A model generated the notes under the pieces. It ran no database searches. It saw only the letters and a list, made by a program, of their open reading frames with translations, and was not told the DNA's origin. Shown piece after piece: positions 8,386 to 17,811 of a stretch of DNA of 64,000 nt. A program made the position numbers and the translations under genes. How positions within the stretch are numbered: the first letter of the stretch is position 1; each line of letters opens with the position of its first letter. The stretch covers positions 248,001 to 312,000 of the forward strand of contig NZ_BSTN01000005.1 in NCBI RefSeq assembly GCF_030269545.1, in the 5' to 3' direction. The DNA comes from Actinomadura sp. NBRC 104425 (GTDB taxonomy: Bacteria > Actinomycetota > Actinomycetes > Streptosporangiales > Streptosporangiaceae).

Positions 8386-9108
8386 TCAGGCGACCGGGAA
8401 GACGACCTCGGCCTGTGCCACGGAGGGCCATTCCATGAGAATTCCGAGGGCGTGCCGATGCGCGACGGTGATGAACCGCTCGGCGTTCGCGCGGCTCTCC
8501 TCCGGATCCGCGTTCAAGAAAGAGAAGAACAGGTCGCCATGAGCGCCGAAGAGCGCGTCCAGTGCCGCCGAATCCTGGAAGAGCAGCCTGAACACCCGGC
8601 AGAGTTCCCCTGACAGGCGCGTGTACATCTCGGCCAGCCTGCGGTTGCCGGTGGCCTCCGCCAGTCTCACCCACATGCTGTCCGCGAGTTCGACCAGAGC
8701 GGAGTGGTCGTTCTCCGCACGCGCCCGGCCGATCTTCTCGGCGTACATCCTCTGTACCTGCTCCCGCTCGTCGACCGACGCGGTCTTGACCGTGAGCTCG
8801 GCGATGGCCGGGCCGAGAATCCGCCAGATCTGGAAGAGCTCATTGACCGACTGGATGGTGAGCGGTGTGACCTGGTACCCGCGGCGCGGGAGGGTCCGGA
8901 CGAGGCCCTCGGAGTCGAGGCGGACCAGCGCCTGCCTGATCGGAGTGAGCCCCAGGTCGAGTTCGGCCGCGAGCTGCCTCTCGGTGACGCGCTGCCCGGG
9001 GGCCAGCCGGCAGTTGACGATGCGTTCCCGCAGCGTCAGGTAGGCTTCATCGGCCCGGGAGCGCGGTTGGTCGCCGTCGGGTGCCACGTGTCCAGACTCC
9101 AAGTGCAT
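8386..9108 (-). CDS. GntR family transcriptional regulator (FadR/FCD subfamily)
   Basis: A 240-residue regulator. The N-terminal winged helix reads AYLTLRERIVNCRLAPGQRVTERQLAAELDLGLTPIRQALVRLDSEGLV, and an all-helical FCD ligand-binding domain follows. FCD regulators usually respond to carboxylic acids. The ATG giving MHLESGHVAPDGDQ is chosen; a GTG 8 codons downstream is the alternative. A near-palindrome CTGATATTTCAG lies 40 bases upstream and matches sites before the flavin operon, so this protein is the likely regulator of both. It is next to pseudogenes but intact. Confidence 0.87.
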   Translation of the reverse strand: MHLESGHVAPDGDQPRSRADEAYLTLRERIVNCRLAPGQRVTERQLAAELDLGLTPIRQALVRLDSEGLVRTLPRRGYQVTPLTIQSVNELFQIWRILGPAIAELTVKTASVDEREQVQRMYAEKIGRARAENDHSALVELADSMWVRLAEATGNRRLAEMYTRLSGELCRVFRLLFQDSAALDALFGAHGDLFFSFLNADPEESRANAERFITVAHRHALGILMEWPSVAQAEVVFPVA

Positions 9109-9147
9109 GTGCCCTACCGCCAATGATGATAGTCCACGCAGGCCGTT

Positions 9148-9159
9148 CTGATATTTCAG
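9148..9159. promoter_or_regulatory. Putative GntR autoregulatory site
   Basis: CTGATATTTCAG differs by one base from the perfect palindrome CTGAAATTTCAG found at 13438-13449 and 13883-13896. It lies 40 bases upstream of the GntR start. It is probably an autoregulatory operator. Confidence 0.55.
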
Positions 9160-9413
9160 GGTGGCCTGACTGTGGCGTGACACTGCTCACGACCACCCTC
9201 GGTATGCGCGACGGCACGTGTCACGGCAAGAGCGACCGACGTCTGATTATTTCGCACATCACGCTGCTTGCCCCGATGCAGCCGGTCAAGAAGAAGCACC
9301 TCTTTTCCGCCTATGAAATTCCAGTGCTTACATGCGACTGCCCGCCGTCAACTCCTCGGTGGGCATCGCGTCCATGGCATCCGCGGCCCGGGCGCGTGTT
9401 CTGACCTCGGCGG

Positions 9414-10634
9414 TCATTCGCTGAAGGTCGATCTTCTCCGGAATCTGGATGGAGCGCCTGCCGTCCCGGACACCCAGGAGAGCATCTGATTGATGTGGCG
9501 GGCGAGCGAGATGAGCTCGACGAGCAGAGCCGGCGAAGCGGGGACGACGGAGTCGGCGATCCCCGCGACCATGACGGACCCGCTCGTCCCACCGCTGGAG
9601 ATCACCGGGGGCACGACCGCGCCGACCAGGAACTGCAGCATGCCGACCAGCGCCGAGGCACTGCCCGCACGGCCGGCATGGCCGTCCATGGCCAGCGCGG
9701 TCGCGTTGGGCATGATGACGCCCATGCTGGACGCGACGAAAAGCAACCCGGGCAAAATACCCGGCGGCCCCCATCCCGCCAGAACGGCCAGTGCCGCGAC
9801 CCCGGCGCCGCCCGCAAGGGCCACAGCGATACCGCAGTGGAGCATGCGGTGCGGGCGGGTCCACCGGAGGCCGACGTTGTTCAGTGCTCGCGAGGATGGT
9901 GCTGAGCGAATTGACCGCGAAGACCGTCGAGAACCACTGCGCGCTCAGCCCGAACTCGTCCTGGAGGATGAACGGGCCGAGCGCGATGTAGACGAACAGG
10001 GCACAGCCGCCCAACCCCAGCACCAGGGCGTAGCGAAACGCCGGTCGCGGGCGAGCACCGCGACCGGCGCCGCTGCCTCGCGCATTCCTCCGGAGCGCCG
10101 CTCCCCCGGCGGCAGCGTTTCCGGCAGCCTGAGGGCAGCGAGCAGGAGCAGCGCGCCGATGACGGCGAGAAAACGATGAACATCCCCCGCCAGTCGGTGA
10201 GGCGGGCGAGTCGCCCCCCGGCGAGAGGTGCCAGGACGGGCACCACCCCGCTGATCACCACCAGCGGCGAGAACACGCGGACGGCCGTGTCGCCCTGGAA
10301 CAGGTCGCGGACCATGGCCCGCGCGACGACGACGCCGACGGCCCCTGGCCGCCCCCTGCACCAGACGCAGGACGATCAGCAGCCAGATGTCCGGAGCCCA
10401 CGCGCACAGCAGCGAGACGACCACGCAGGCCGCGATGCCGACGAGCTGGCGGACGGCGCCGGCCGACCTGGTCGCTCAGCGGGCCCCGCGAACAACTGGC
10501 CGACCGCCGGCCCGGCCATGCACAGCGGGCAGGTGCAGGTCCATGGACAGCGGCCCGGACGCCGACAAGGCGCCGAGCGTGGCCACCAGTTCCACGCGCC
10601 GACGTCTCGGCGGCGTCCGGATGTCAGATGTCAT
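9414..10634 (-). pseudogene. Bcr/CflA-type MFS drug exporter, broken by several frameshifts
   Basis: A nearly full-length MFS efflux protein can be pieced together from alternating frames. It starts MTSDIRTPPRRRRVELVATL and ALSASGPLSMDLHLPA. It continues with VVSLLCAWAPDIWLLIVLRL, MVRDLFQGDTAVRVFSPLVV, GRLARLTDWRGMFIVF, LGLGGCALFVYIALGPF and WFSTVFAVNSLSTILAS. It ends with ILPGLLFVASSMGVIMPNAT and GMLQFLVGAVVPPVIS. At least five frame changes and small losses separate these pieces. The order of homology is intact, so decay is recent or the assembly is poor here. Confidence 0.82.
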
Positions 10635-10637
10635 CGG

Positions 10638-10946
10638 TCACCGTTCGACGTGGACGCGCACCGACGTCCCGTCGTCGCTGAGCCACCGCTTGCCGCGGGC
10701 GTACTCGACCATGGCGTCCCACCCCGCCGCCCAGCCGGGATCCGCGGCCGCCTCGGCGACCATGGCGCGCAGCCCGGCCAGGTCGATCAGGGCGTGGTCG
10801 TCCCCGACCAGGCTGCCGAGGCGCGCGCGCCGCAGTGCCCGGTCGGCCTCGCGGGCGGTGATGCCGCGCAGGTCCAGATGCAGGCGGGCGAAATCGCCGG
10901 GTTCCCGCAAGGAAACCTCTCCCGCGGGGCTGACGCTGAGGTACAC
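10638..10946 (-). CDS. Unknown 102-residue protein of the flavin operon
   Basis: A small soluble protein starting (V/M)YLSVSPAGEVSLREPGDFAR and ending with GWDAMVEYARGKRWLSDDGT. I do not recognise a family. A GGGAGA ribosome-binding site stands 6-8 bases before the GTG. It is the last gene of the operon 13355-10638, only 17 bases behind the luciferase-like oxidoreductase, so it may be a partner or small subunit of that enzyme. That role is inference from position only. Confidence 0.6.
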   Translation of the reverse strand: MYLSVSPAGEVSLREPGDFARLHLDLRGITAREADRALRRARLGSLVGDDHALIDLAGLRAMVAEAAADPGWAAGWDAMVEYARGKRWLSDDGTSVRVHVER

Positions 10947-10963
10947 GGCTCTCCCTTCGGGCT

Positions 10964-12040
10964 TCAGCGGAAGGCGGCAATGACTTCCTCGCCGAACAGG
11001 CGCACGGTGTGCAACCCGAGCTCGACCGGCAGATGGTCGCAGGAGAAGACCAGGTCGGCGATGCCGACCCCCGCTTCGCGCAGCGCGTTCAGCTGCTCGA
11101 TGACGGTGTCGGGAGCGCCCAGGATGGCGGGCAGGGTCGGGCCGGTGCCGGGAAGCGGGGCGGCGCCGAAGCCCGCGTCGATGACCTCGGCCATGATGGT
11201 GCCGTAGGTGGGCTGCTGGCGCGGGGGCGGGGCGAGGATGCCGTTGGGGGCGCCGAACCCGTACTTCTCGCAGTTGGCTCGGGCCTTGTCGTCGGTCTCG
11301 GCCACATGGGCGAAACCTCGCCAGAGCACGTCCTCGGGGCCCGGCTCCCAGCCGTGGCGCTCGGCGGCCTCGCGGTAGGCGGCGACCATCCGCGGGACGG
11401 CCTCGACCGGGGCGAACGAGATACCGATCTTCAACCGGTGCTTGGCGGCGAATTCCGCGGATGCGGTGCTGTTGCCCGAGACCAGCACGGGCGGGCGGGG
11501 ACGCTGGACGGGCTGCGGCCAGATCGACACGAGGCGGTGCCGGTAGTGGATGCCTTCCCAGGCGAACGGCTCGGGCTCGGTCCAGGCGGACAGGATGAGC
11601 TCGACGCCCTCTTCGAAGGACGCCTTCGACTCGCCGGGGTTGTGGCCGTAGGTGACGTATTCGTTGGGCGTGCCGCGGAACAGCCCGACCAGGAGGTTCC
11701 CGCCGCAGAAGGTGTCGAGCATCGCCAGTTCCTCGGCGATCCGCACGGGGTTGTGCAGCGGCAGGTCGACGCCGAGGATGGCGATCTTGGCGTTCTTGAG
11801 CCGCTGGCTGATCAGCGCGGCGGCCAGGGTGGGGCTGGGACACAGCTGGCGGGCGGCGTAGTGGTGCTCGGCCACCGAGATGTAGTCGAAGCCGCCGTCG
11901 TCGGCCGCGTCGATGATGTCCATGTTGTGCCGGACACTCGACAGGCCGTGTTCCGGGTCGAAGAGCTTGGGCGCCTGCGGCCAGCCGGTGGGCATCTCGG
12001 GCGCGAAGTACGGCAGCGGCTGGAAGAGGGAGAACTGCAT
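10964..12040 (-). CDS. LLM class flavin-dependent oxidoreductase (bacterial luciferase-like)
   Basis: A 358-residue luciferase-family TIM-barrel protein. Typical segments are MDIIDAADDGGFDYISVAEHHY, SPTLAAALISQRLKNAKIAI, LDTFCGGNLLVGLFRGTPNEY and RPPVLVSGNSTASAEFAAKH. It would use reduced FMN, here probably supplied by the flavin reductase encoded two genes upstream, to mono-oxygenate an unknown substrate. It starts 14 bases after the hydrolase gene within the same operon. Confidence 0.88.
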   Translation of the reverse strand: MQFSLFQPLPYFAPEMPTGWPQAPKLFDPEHGLSSVRHNMDIIDAADDGGFDYISVAEHHYAARQLCPSPTLAAALISQRLKNAKIAILGVDLPLHNPVRIAEELAMLDTFCGGNLLVGLFRGTPNEYVTYGHNPGESKASFEEGVELILSAWTEPEPFAWEGIHYRHRLVSIWPQPVQRPRPPVLVSGNSTASAEFAAKHRLKIGISFAPVEAVPRMVAAYREAAERHGWEPGPEDVLWRGFAHVAETDDKARANCEKYGFGAPNGILAPPPRQQPTYGTIMAEVIDAGFGAAPLPGTGPTLPAILGAPDTVIEQLNALREAGVGIADLVFSCDHLPVELGLHTVRLFGEEVIAAFR

Positions 12041-12054
12041 CGTCGGGCTCCTGG

Positions 12055-12840
12055 TCAGCGGTTGATCACGGTGGAGGCGCGCGGCACGTAGAACCGCTCC
12101 TGGCGCTCGGCGAACTCGCCCACGAGGTCGGCGAACGCCTCGGGACGGTCGCCGGCGATGTCGTGCGCGGCGTCGTACACCTTGACGAAGGTGCACGGGG
12201 CGATGAGCTCCTTGAACGTGCGGCCCGGTGCGACCCCGAAGAGCCCGTCGCGGGTGCCGTACATGACCAGGGTGGGCACCGTCAGTCCGCGCAGCGCTTC
12301 GGCGAGGGCGTCGTCATGGGCGGATCCCACCAGGCGTTCGACCAGGGGCCACACCCGGGCCTGCGCCTCCGGGTCGGGCGGAGTGATCTGCTTGCGTTCG
12401 GGATGGGCGTGGAAGGCGGCCATCATCTGCTCGGGCGTCATCTCCGCGGGGGTGGCCGCGCCGCGGAACGCCGCGGGCGCCTCGAGGATGAGGCTGGTGA
12501 GGCGCTCGGGGTACTGGACGGCGAGCCAGCAGGCGACCACCCCTCCCATCGAGGTGCCCTGGAGGGCGTAGCGCTCGACACCGATGGCCTCGACGGCCGC
12601 TGCCAGGGTGGCGGCCATCTCCCGGCCGTCCTTGGTCCGGTCGTTCACCCCACCGTGGAAGCCGGGGCACTCCAACGCGATGACCCGGAACCTCCGGGCG
12701 AGCAGCAGATGCGCCTGGCTTATGATCAGCCCTCCGGCACCGTGCACCATGACCAGCGGAAGGCCCGCTCCGGCCTCCAGATAGCGGACGGAGAAGCCGT
12801 CGACCTCGACCCGGTGCTCCGCGAACCGCATTTCCTGCAT
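12055..12840 (-). CDS. Alpha/beta fold hydrolase
   Basis: A 261-residue hydrolase. The oxyanion HGAGG lies in LVMVHGAGGLI, the nucleophile serine in LQGTSMGGVVA, the acid in YGTRDGLFG, and the catalytic histidine in VYDAAHDIAGDRPEAF. An AAGGAG ribosome-binding site 7 bases upstream fixes the ATG. Its place between a flavin reductase and a luciferase-like enzyme suggests it hydrolyses the monooxygenase product (an ester, lactone or C-C bond). The substrate is unknown. Confidence 0.88.
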   Translation of the reverse strand: MQEMRFAEHRVEVDGFSVRYLEAGAGLPLVMVHGAGGLIISQAHLLLARRFRVIALECPGFHGGVNDRTKDGREMAATLAAAVEAIGVERYALQGTSMGGVVACWLAVQYPERLTSLILEAPAAFRGAATPAEMTPEQMMAAFHAHPERKQITPPDPEAQARVWPLVERLVGSAHDDALAEALRGLTVPTLVMYGTRDGLFGVAPGRTFKELIAPCTFVKVYDAAHDIAGDRPEAFADLVGEFAERQERFYVPRASTVINR

Positions 12841-12851
12841 GGACGACTCCT

Positions 12852-13355
12852 TCACAGTGCGGCATGGGTGCCGAACAGGCGCTTGTGGTAGGTCAGTGGC
12901 GAGATCTCGCGGTGATCGGCGGAGACGACGGTGCCCATCGCCACGATGTGATCGCCGCCCTGGACCAACTGGTCGACCGTGCAGGCGAGCCAGACGGCCG
13001 CCCCGTCCAACCGGGGCAGCCCGTGATCGGTCGACCAGCGCGCCCCGGAGAACTTGTCCGGCCCCTTGCGGGCGAAGGTCATGGCGAGGTCGCTCTGCTC
13101 GGCGCTGAGCACGTTGAGCCCGAACCGCTGGGTGCGCTGGACGATGCGCAGAAGGTCGGACGCCAGATCGAGGGCCACCAGCACCATCGGCGGTGTGAGC
13201 GACAGCGAGGCGAACGCGCTGACCGTGGTGCCGTGGGGCCGCTCGCCGTCGAAAGCGGTCACGACCGAGACCGGCGTGCACACCGAGGCCATGGCCGACC
13301 GGAAGCGGTCGGCGGTCAGGGGCGGGGATTCGGCCGAAGGGTCGGTGGTGAGCAC
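12852..13355 (-). CDS. Flavin reductase family protein (monooxygenase reductase component)
   Basis: A 167-residue FMN-binding split-barrel reductase of the HpaC/ActVB/DIM6-NTAB type. Diagnostic segments are FRSAMASVCTPVSVVTAFDGERP, HGTTVSAFASLSLTPPMVLVALD, FGLNVLSAEQSDLAMTFA and GDHIVAMGTV. It would supply FMNH2 to the luciferase-like oxidoreductase. A GGAAGGAG sequence at 13364-13371 places the start at the GTG giving VLTTDPSAES rather than at the GTG 18 bases upstream, which lies inside that site. It is the first gene of the operon, downstream of two CTGAA-TTCAG sites. Confidence 0.9.
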   Translation of the reverse strand: MLTTDPSAESPPLTADRFRSAMASVCTPVSVVTAFDGERPHGTTVSAFASLSLTPPMVLVALDLASDLLRIVQRTQRFGLNVLSAEQSDLAMTFARKGPDKFSGARWSTDHGLPRLDGAAVWLACTVDQLVQGGDHIVAMGTVVSADHREISPLTYHKRLFGTHAAL

Positions 13356-13415
13356 GTTACGGGCTCCTTCCACTGAGGTTTCATCTAAGTAAGGTGCACC
13401 GCATCAACGGTGAAT

Positions 13416-13449
13416 CTGAAACCTTCAGTTTGTCAAGCTGAAATTTCAG
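13416..13449. promoter_or_regulatory. Two adjacent GntR-type operator sites upstream of the flavin operon
   Basis: CTGAAACCTTCAG (13416-13428) and the perfect 12-base palindrome CTGAAATTTCAG (13438-13449) lie 61-94 bases upstream of the flavin reductase start. Their centres are about 22 bases apart, two helical turns. They probably bind the GntR/FCD protein encoded at 8386-9108. Confidence 0.7.
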
Positions 13450-13882
13450 AACAGGGCGCCCTGCCGCACCTCCCGCCTCTTCTCCGCAGGACGGCAGGCA
13501 CCGCTTCGCGCGCCGCCGCCCGGAGTCAGGCGAACCGTCCCTCCAACGGGAGGCCATGGCCGCTCGCAGTCATGTCACGCACGTACGGCCGGCTCGATGA
13601 CGGCGGACGCGAGATGCCGGGCGGAGTCATCTACTGGTCGCGGTCCGGCGACCTCAGGAGCCTCCTCATCTCCGAGGCGGGCGGCGCCCAGCGGGCGGCA
13701 GCGGCCTGATGACGCGACCGGCGACGACCCACTCTCGGTGCTCCGCTCGCCAGGCCCCGGCGACGGGTCGGACAGGAGCTCTTGTGCCGCCGGGCATGCG
13801 CCGCAACGACCACGGGAAGAGACGTGCCAGTCCCCCACTTGACACATTTCACGTTGCTGATACAGAGTGTCGGTCCACGCAG

Positions 13883-13896
13883 TCTGAAATTTCAGA
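13883..13896. promoter_or_regulatory. Perfect 14-base palindrome, third GntR-type site
   Basis: TCTGAAATTTCAGA is a perfect palindrome with the same core as the sites at 13416-13449. It lies on the side of the rightward serine hydrolase gene, although 379 bases from its start. It may close a repression loop with the upstream sites or serve a distal promoter. Confidence 0.6.
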
Positions 13897-14274
13897 TCGC
13901 CTCCGACACCGACCCTTCGCGGTGTCACACCTCGCATGGGCGCGGGAACGGATGAAGGCATCATGGACCACGCACTGGCGGGTCGGCGTGCCAGAGATCG
14001 CAGCCGGTCCACCGCCGGACCCTTGGCGGCTCTGCGGCTCGCCGGCCTCGGCGTGGACGGCGTCCGCGGCGACCGGCCCCGCCGGGCGCCTGTGCGCGTC
14101 CCGCGCGCCTGCGCCACCGCCCGGGCCGTCGGACGCGGACGCCGCGACCGCGTCAGAGCCCCTGTGCTCTGCGGAGGCGGTGCCCGACCTGGGCCGCAGG
14201 AGCGTCATACCGCCCGCGTCGTCATCGGACGCCGACTTCGTCAGCAGTTTCCTACCGCTGAAAGAGAACACGTG

Positions 14275-15408
14275 ATGGAGCCCCCGACCCCGGATTCGTT
14301 GAACGGAGAGGCCCTCGACGCGCTCTGCGAGCGTGTGCGGAAGGAAGTGGAGGAGGGACCGCTGGAGGCCGCGTCGTTCGCGGTCGGCCTCGACGGGGAG
14401 GTCGTGTTCGCCCGTGCCTACGGCAAGGCGGCACCGGACACGCCGATCGTGGTGATGTCCCCCTCGAAGACGGTGCAGGACGCCGCTCTGTGGCTCCTCA
14501 TGAGCGAAGGCGCGGTCAGGCCCGAGGACCCGGTCGCCCGGTACGTCCCCGGCTTCGCCGAGAACGGCAAGGAAGCGGTGACGATCGAACACGTCATGAC
14601 GCACACGGGCGGATTCCCCGACGCGCCACTGGACTGGCCGGACTGGGCGGACCGCGACAAGAGGCTGCGGGCCTTCTCCGCCTGGACGCTCTCCTCCGCA
14701 CCCGGTAGCCGGTACACCTACCATCCCGCTTCCGGAAGTTGGGTCCTGGCCGAAATCATCACCCAGGTCTCGGGCATGGACCATCGTGAGTTCCTCCGGG
14801 AGCGCGTCCTGAAGCCCTTGGGCGTCGACGGCATCCGCGGCGTCTCCCTCGGGGAGCCGGTGGCCGATCAGGTCAAGGTGCTGGAGCATGTGTACGTGCT
14901 GCCGGCCGACACGCTGGCCGCGCTCCCTCCGCTCTTCAACAACCGCGACGGAACCGTGCGGACTCCGGGCGGACTGGGTGAGCCCGAAGGCCGGGCCGCC
15001 GGGTTCCCCGGCGCCGGATGCGTCGGCACACCCAGCGGTCTCGCCCGCCTGTACCAGGCGTACCTGCACAACCCCGGAGGGCTCTGGGACCCGGCCGTCC
15101 TCGCCGACGCCACCGGACGCATCAGAGTGGACATGCCCGGTCCCCGCGGTGGCCGCGTCACCCGGACATTGAGCATGTACATCGCCGGGGATCCTGCCGA
15201 CCGACCCGGCGGCGAACTCGCCTTTTTCGGTCCGGCCGTCTCCCCCAGGACGTTCGGGCACGACGGCCAGGGCGGCAATTTCGTATGGGCCGACCCCGAT
15301 TCCGGCCTGTCGTTCGCCTTCCTCACCAACACCGTGACCTTCATGCCCTGGGAATCGAACGGTCGCGCTTCGGAGCTGTCCACGATCGCCGCAGGTCTCC
15401 GAAGCTGA
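14275..15408 (+). CDS. Serine hydrolase, beta-lactamase/EstB-like
   Basis: A 377-residue class-C beta-lactamase-fold protein. The SxxK motif is MSPSKTVQDAALWLL. The second-motif tyrosine lies in SRYTYHPASGSWVLAE, where YxN is replaced by YHP as in EstB-type esterases. VMTHTGGFPDAP and FGHDGQGGNFVWADP are further family segments. No signal peptide is seen, which favours a cytoplasmic esterase over a lactamase. GTG at 14272 is an in-frame alternative start. It may hydrolyse an ester or lactone in the same catabolic region. Confidence 0.85.
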   Translation: MEPPTPDSLNGEALDALCERVRKEVEEGPLEAASFAVGLDGEVVFARAYGKAAPDTPIVVMSPSKTVQDAALWLLMSEGAVRPEDPVARYVPGFAENGKEAVTIEHVMTHTGGFPDAPLDWPDWADRDKRLRAFSAWTLSSAPGSRYTYHPASGSWVLAEIITQVSGMDHREFLRERVLKPLGVDGIRGVSLGEPVADQVKVLEHVYVLPADTLAALPPLFNNRDGTVRTPGGLGEPEGRAAGFPGAGCVGTPSGLARLYQAYLHNPGGLWDPAVLADATGRIRVDMPGPRGGRVTRTLSMYIAGDPADRPGGELAFFGPAVSPRTFGHDGQGGNFVWADPDSGLSFAFLTNTVTFMPWESNGRASELSTIAAGLRS

Positions 15409-15788
15409 TGTGCCCGTCGCGGTCTCGCAGCCTCAGCCCGGAACGCCGTCCGGTCCACGGCGCGACCGGGATACGGTCGCCGGGCCGAATGCGGCATGGG
15501 CATGGTGCAAAGCGCGCATCTGCGGGACACCCGGCATGGCACCGACAATCGCCGCCATTACCCATCCGGGTCCGTGCCCCGGCCCCCTGTCTTCTGAGTT
15601 CTCGGCGCCACCCGCTGCCGGATGCGACCGTCGCCGGCCGGGGCCGCCCCCAACGGGGCCATGGTTCCACAACATGTGACAGGAAAGTCCGGCTTTTTGC
15701 TTTGAGAATCAGTTCATCGATCAGGCGGAACACGCCAGGAAGCCGCTGCGTGCCCGCCCCTGCAAGAAGCGGCTGACCGGAGGTTTCA
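15409..15788. other. 380-bp intergenic region
   Basis: No gene is recognisable on either strand. The right end carries the GGAGG ribosome-binding site (15780-15784) of the oxidoreductase at 15789. The promoter of that gene is probably here, in the locally AT-richer stretch 15690-15730. Confidence 0.5.
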
Positions 15789-16988
15789 ATGAAATTCGGA
15801 GTCTTCTACAACCCGATGGTGCCGAAGGCGTCCGGCGAGGACGACTGGGCGCCCGGGCGGGAACGCAAGGCGCTCAACGACATGCTCGAGCAGATCCGTT
15901 TCGCCGACAGCCTGGGGTTCGACTACGTCTTCCTGGGCGAGCACCACTTCATGCCCGAGTACGCGCACAACTCGGCCACCGAGGTCCTGCTGGGCGCCCT
16001 GAGCCAGACGACCACCAACATCCGGATCGGCACCGGAATCGTGCACGCCTCGCACAACGACCCGATCCGCACCGCCGAACGCATCGCCACCCTCGACCAG
16101 CTGACCGCCGGCCGAGCGGAGTTCGGTTTCGGCCCGGGCACACCGCAGGAGATCGAACCGTGGCTGAAGGAGGATCTGCCGCGCAGGGCGGAGCGCGCCG
16201 ACGCCTCCGCGCAGATCTCTATCGACGTGCTGGCCAGCCGAAAGGTCTGGCCGGGGGCCGACAACGAGTTCTTCCAGTTCCCCGCCGGCAACGTCGTTCC
16301 GAAGTCGTTCCAGACGCCGCACCCTCCGCTGTGGACGTCGACGTCCAGGCCCGGTCAGGCGCGCAGTGTCGCCGCGCGTGGGCTGGGTCAGCTCATGCTC
16401 ACCCTCGCCGGCCCCGAGTCCGTCGCCAGCGAGGTCGAGCTCTACTGGGAGACGCTGCGCAGCGGGGCCGTGAAGCCGATGGGCCGCGGCATCAACCCCG
16501 CCGTCTTCACGTTCACCGTCGGTCTGCTCGCCCCCACCGACGAGCTGGCCCAGGAGCGGGCCCGCGAGGGCGTGGAGTTCTACGGGTTCGGGCTGACCGG
16601 CGGCGCGATGGCCCGCATCGGCGACCCCGAGCACCACCTCTGGGACGCGTTCCAGGACTTCAAGGCCGGCCGCGGCGACATCCGCCTCGAGGCCGGTACA
16701 CCGCCGATGATGCTCGAAATGGGCGCCCGGTTCGCCGACCTTCCGGGTGTGATGATGTGCGGCCCGGAGAAGGCGCGGGAGTTCACCCGGCAGATCGAGG
16801 CCACGCACGCCGACGGCCTGCTGCTCAACCAGCAGTTCGGGTGGACCGAGCACGAGCACCTGATGGAGTCGCTGGAGATCTGGGCGACCCAGGTGATCCC
16901 GGAGTTCCGCGAGCGGGAGGCCGAGCACCAGGCCTGGCGCAAGGAACAACTCGACGGCATCGCCCTGCCCGTCGTGACGTCCGTCTGA
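15789..16988 (+). CDS. LLM class flavin-dependent oxidoreductase (second copy type)
   Basis: A 399-residue luciferase-family monooxygenase, more alkanal-monooxygenase-like than the one at 10964. Segments seen are MKFGVFYNPMVPK, IRFADSLGFDYVFLGEHHFMP, RIGTGIVHASHNDPIRTAER and LTAGRAEFGFGPGTPQE. A GGAGG site stands directly upstream. It is followed by a broken hydrolase, a fused CoA transferase and a broken flavin reductase. The latter may once have been its FMNH2 source; the intact reductase at 12852 could now replace it. Confidence 0.9.
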   Translation: MKFGVFYNPMVPKASGEDDWAPGRERKALNDMLEQIRFADSLGFDYVFLGEHHFMPEYAHNSATEVLLGALSQTTTNIRIGTGIVHASHNDPIRTAERIATLDQLTAGRAEFGFGPGTPQEIEPWLKEDLPRRAERADASAQISIDVLASRKVWPGADNEFFQFPAGNVVPKSFQTPHPPLWTSTSRPGQARSVAARGLGQLMLTLAGPESVASEVELYWETLRSGAVKPMGRGINPAVFTFTVGLLAPTDELAQERAREGVEFYGFGLTGGAMARIGDPEHHLWDAFQDFKAGRGDIRLEAGTPPMMLEMGARFADLPGVMMCGPEKAREFTRQIEATHADGLLLNQQFGWTEHEHLMESLEIWATQVIPEFREREAEHQAWRKEQLDGIALPVVTSV

Positions 16989-17003
16989 GCCGCGGCGATA
17001 CCC

Positions 17004-17743
17004 GTGACCATCAAGGACATCCGACTCGGACGCACCCCGGCGCGAGTCGCCGGTCGGGCGTCCCCGCCGCGCGGCGGCGTCGTGGCGCTGCACCAGGCCC
17101 CCGGCTACTCTGCGCAGACCGCCGCGTGGCTCGAGCGCCTGGCCGCGGAGGGTCACCTGGCGGTGGCCCCGCTCCTGCTCCACCGGCAGGGCGTGACGGC
17201 CGCGAACCCGGTTGAGCGGTTCGGCGGTGACCTCGCCGCCTTCGCCGAGCTCCTCCCAGAGGACGACGACCTCCGCACCGACATGGCGGCCGTGCTCGAC
17301 CACTTCGAGTCCGCCGGGATCACGCCGTCGGCGACCGGCATCGTCGGCTTCTCCTACGGCGGCCGGGCGTCGTACCTGGTCGCCGCCGAGCGGGCCATGG
17401 GCGCCGCGGCGAGCTTCTACGGCTGCGGTGTCCAGCGCCAGTCCTTCGAGGCAACGACGGGCTGCCCGCGTTGGACGACGCACCGCGGGCCTGCGCACGC
17501 CGTGGCTCGGCCTCTTCGGCGAAAAGGGCTTCATGCCGGCGCCCGGCGAGCTCGACGAGTGGGAACCGGACCTTCGGTAGGCCCCCGTGCCCGCCCGCCT
17601 GGCCCGCTACCCCGACGCCGGGCACGCCTTCGACGTTGGACATGCCGCTGGGCCCCGGACCGCCCACCACCTTCTACGTGACGGACGCGACCGAGGACGC
17701 GACGAACCTGGCCCTCGACTTCCTCAGGGCCTGCCTGCACTGA
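17004..17743 (+). pseudogene. Dienelactone hydrolase family protein, frameshifted
   Basis: The first ~150 codons read in one frame: GGVVALHQAPGYSAQTAAWL, then TGIVGFSYGGRASYLVAAER with the nucleophile position in GFSYGG. The frame then changes to give GLRTPWLGLFGEKGFMPAPG and a premature stop after WEPDLR. A third frame carries ARLARYPDAGHAFDVGHA with the catalytic histidine, and a fourth carries TDATEDATNLALDFLRACL. At least three frame changes make the gene non-functional. It lies 15 bases behind the oxidoreductase gene, so it was once co-transcribed. Confidence 0.82.
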
Positions 17744-17811
17744 CCGGTCCCCGGGTGGGGCGCCGCGGCCGGACACTCGCCCGGGGCCTGCTGCTTACAA
17801 GGAGTACAGCT

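Larger units (their letters stand above)
13356..14274. other. Long intergenic region with GntR-type palindromes
   Basis: This 919-bp stretch separates the leftward flavin operon from the rightward serine hydrolase. Three CTGAA-TTCAG sites are its only clear signals. The remaining open frames on both strands show no recognisable family and no ribosome-binding sites. Confidence 0.5.

Noticed and set aside
13936..14274. N-terminal extension of the serine hydrolase
   Set aside because: The frame is open, but the added ~113 residues are arginine/alanine-rich without homology. The domain starts naturally after the ATG at 14275.
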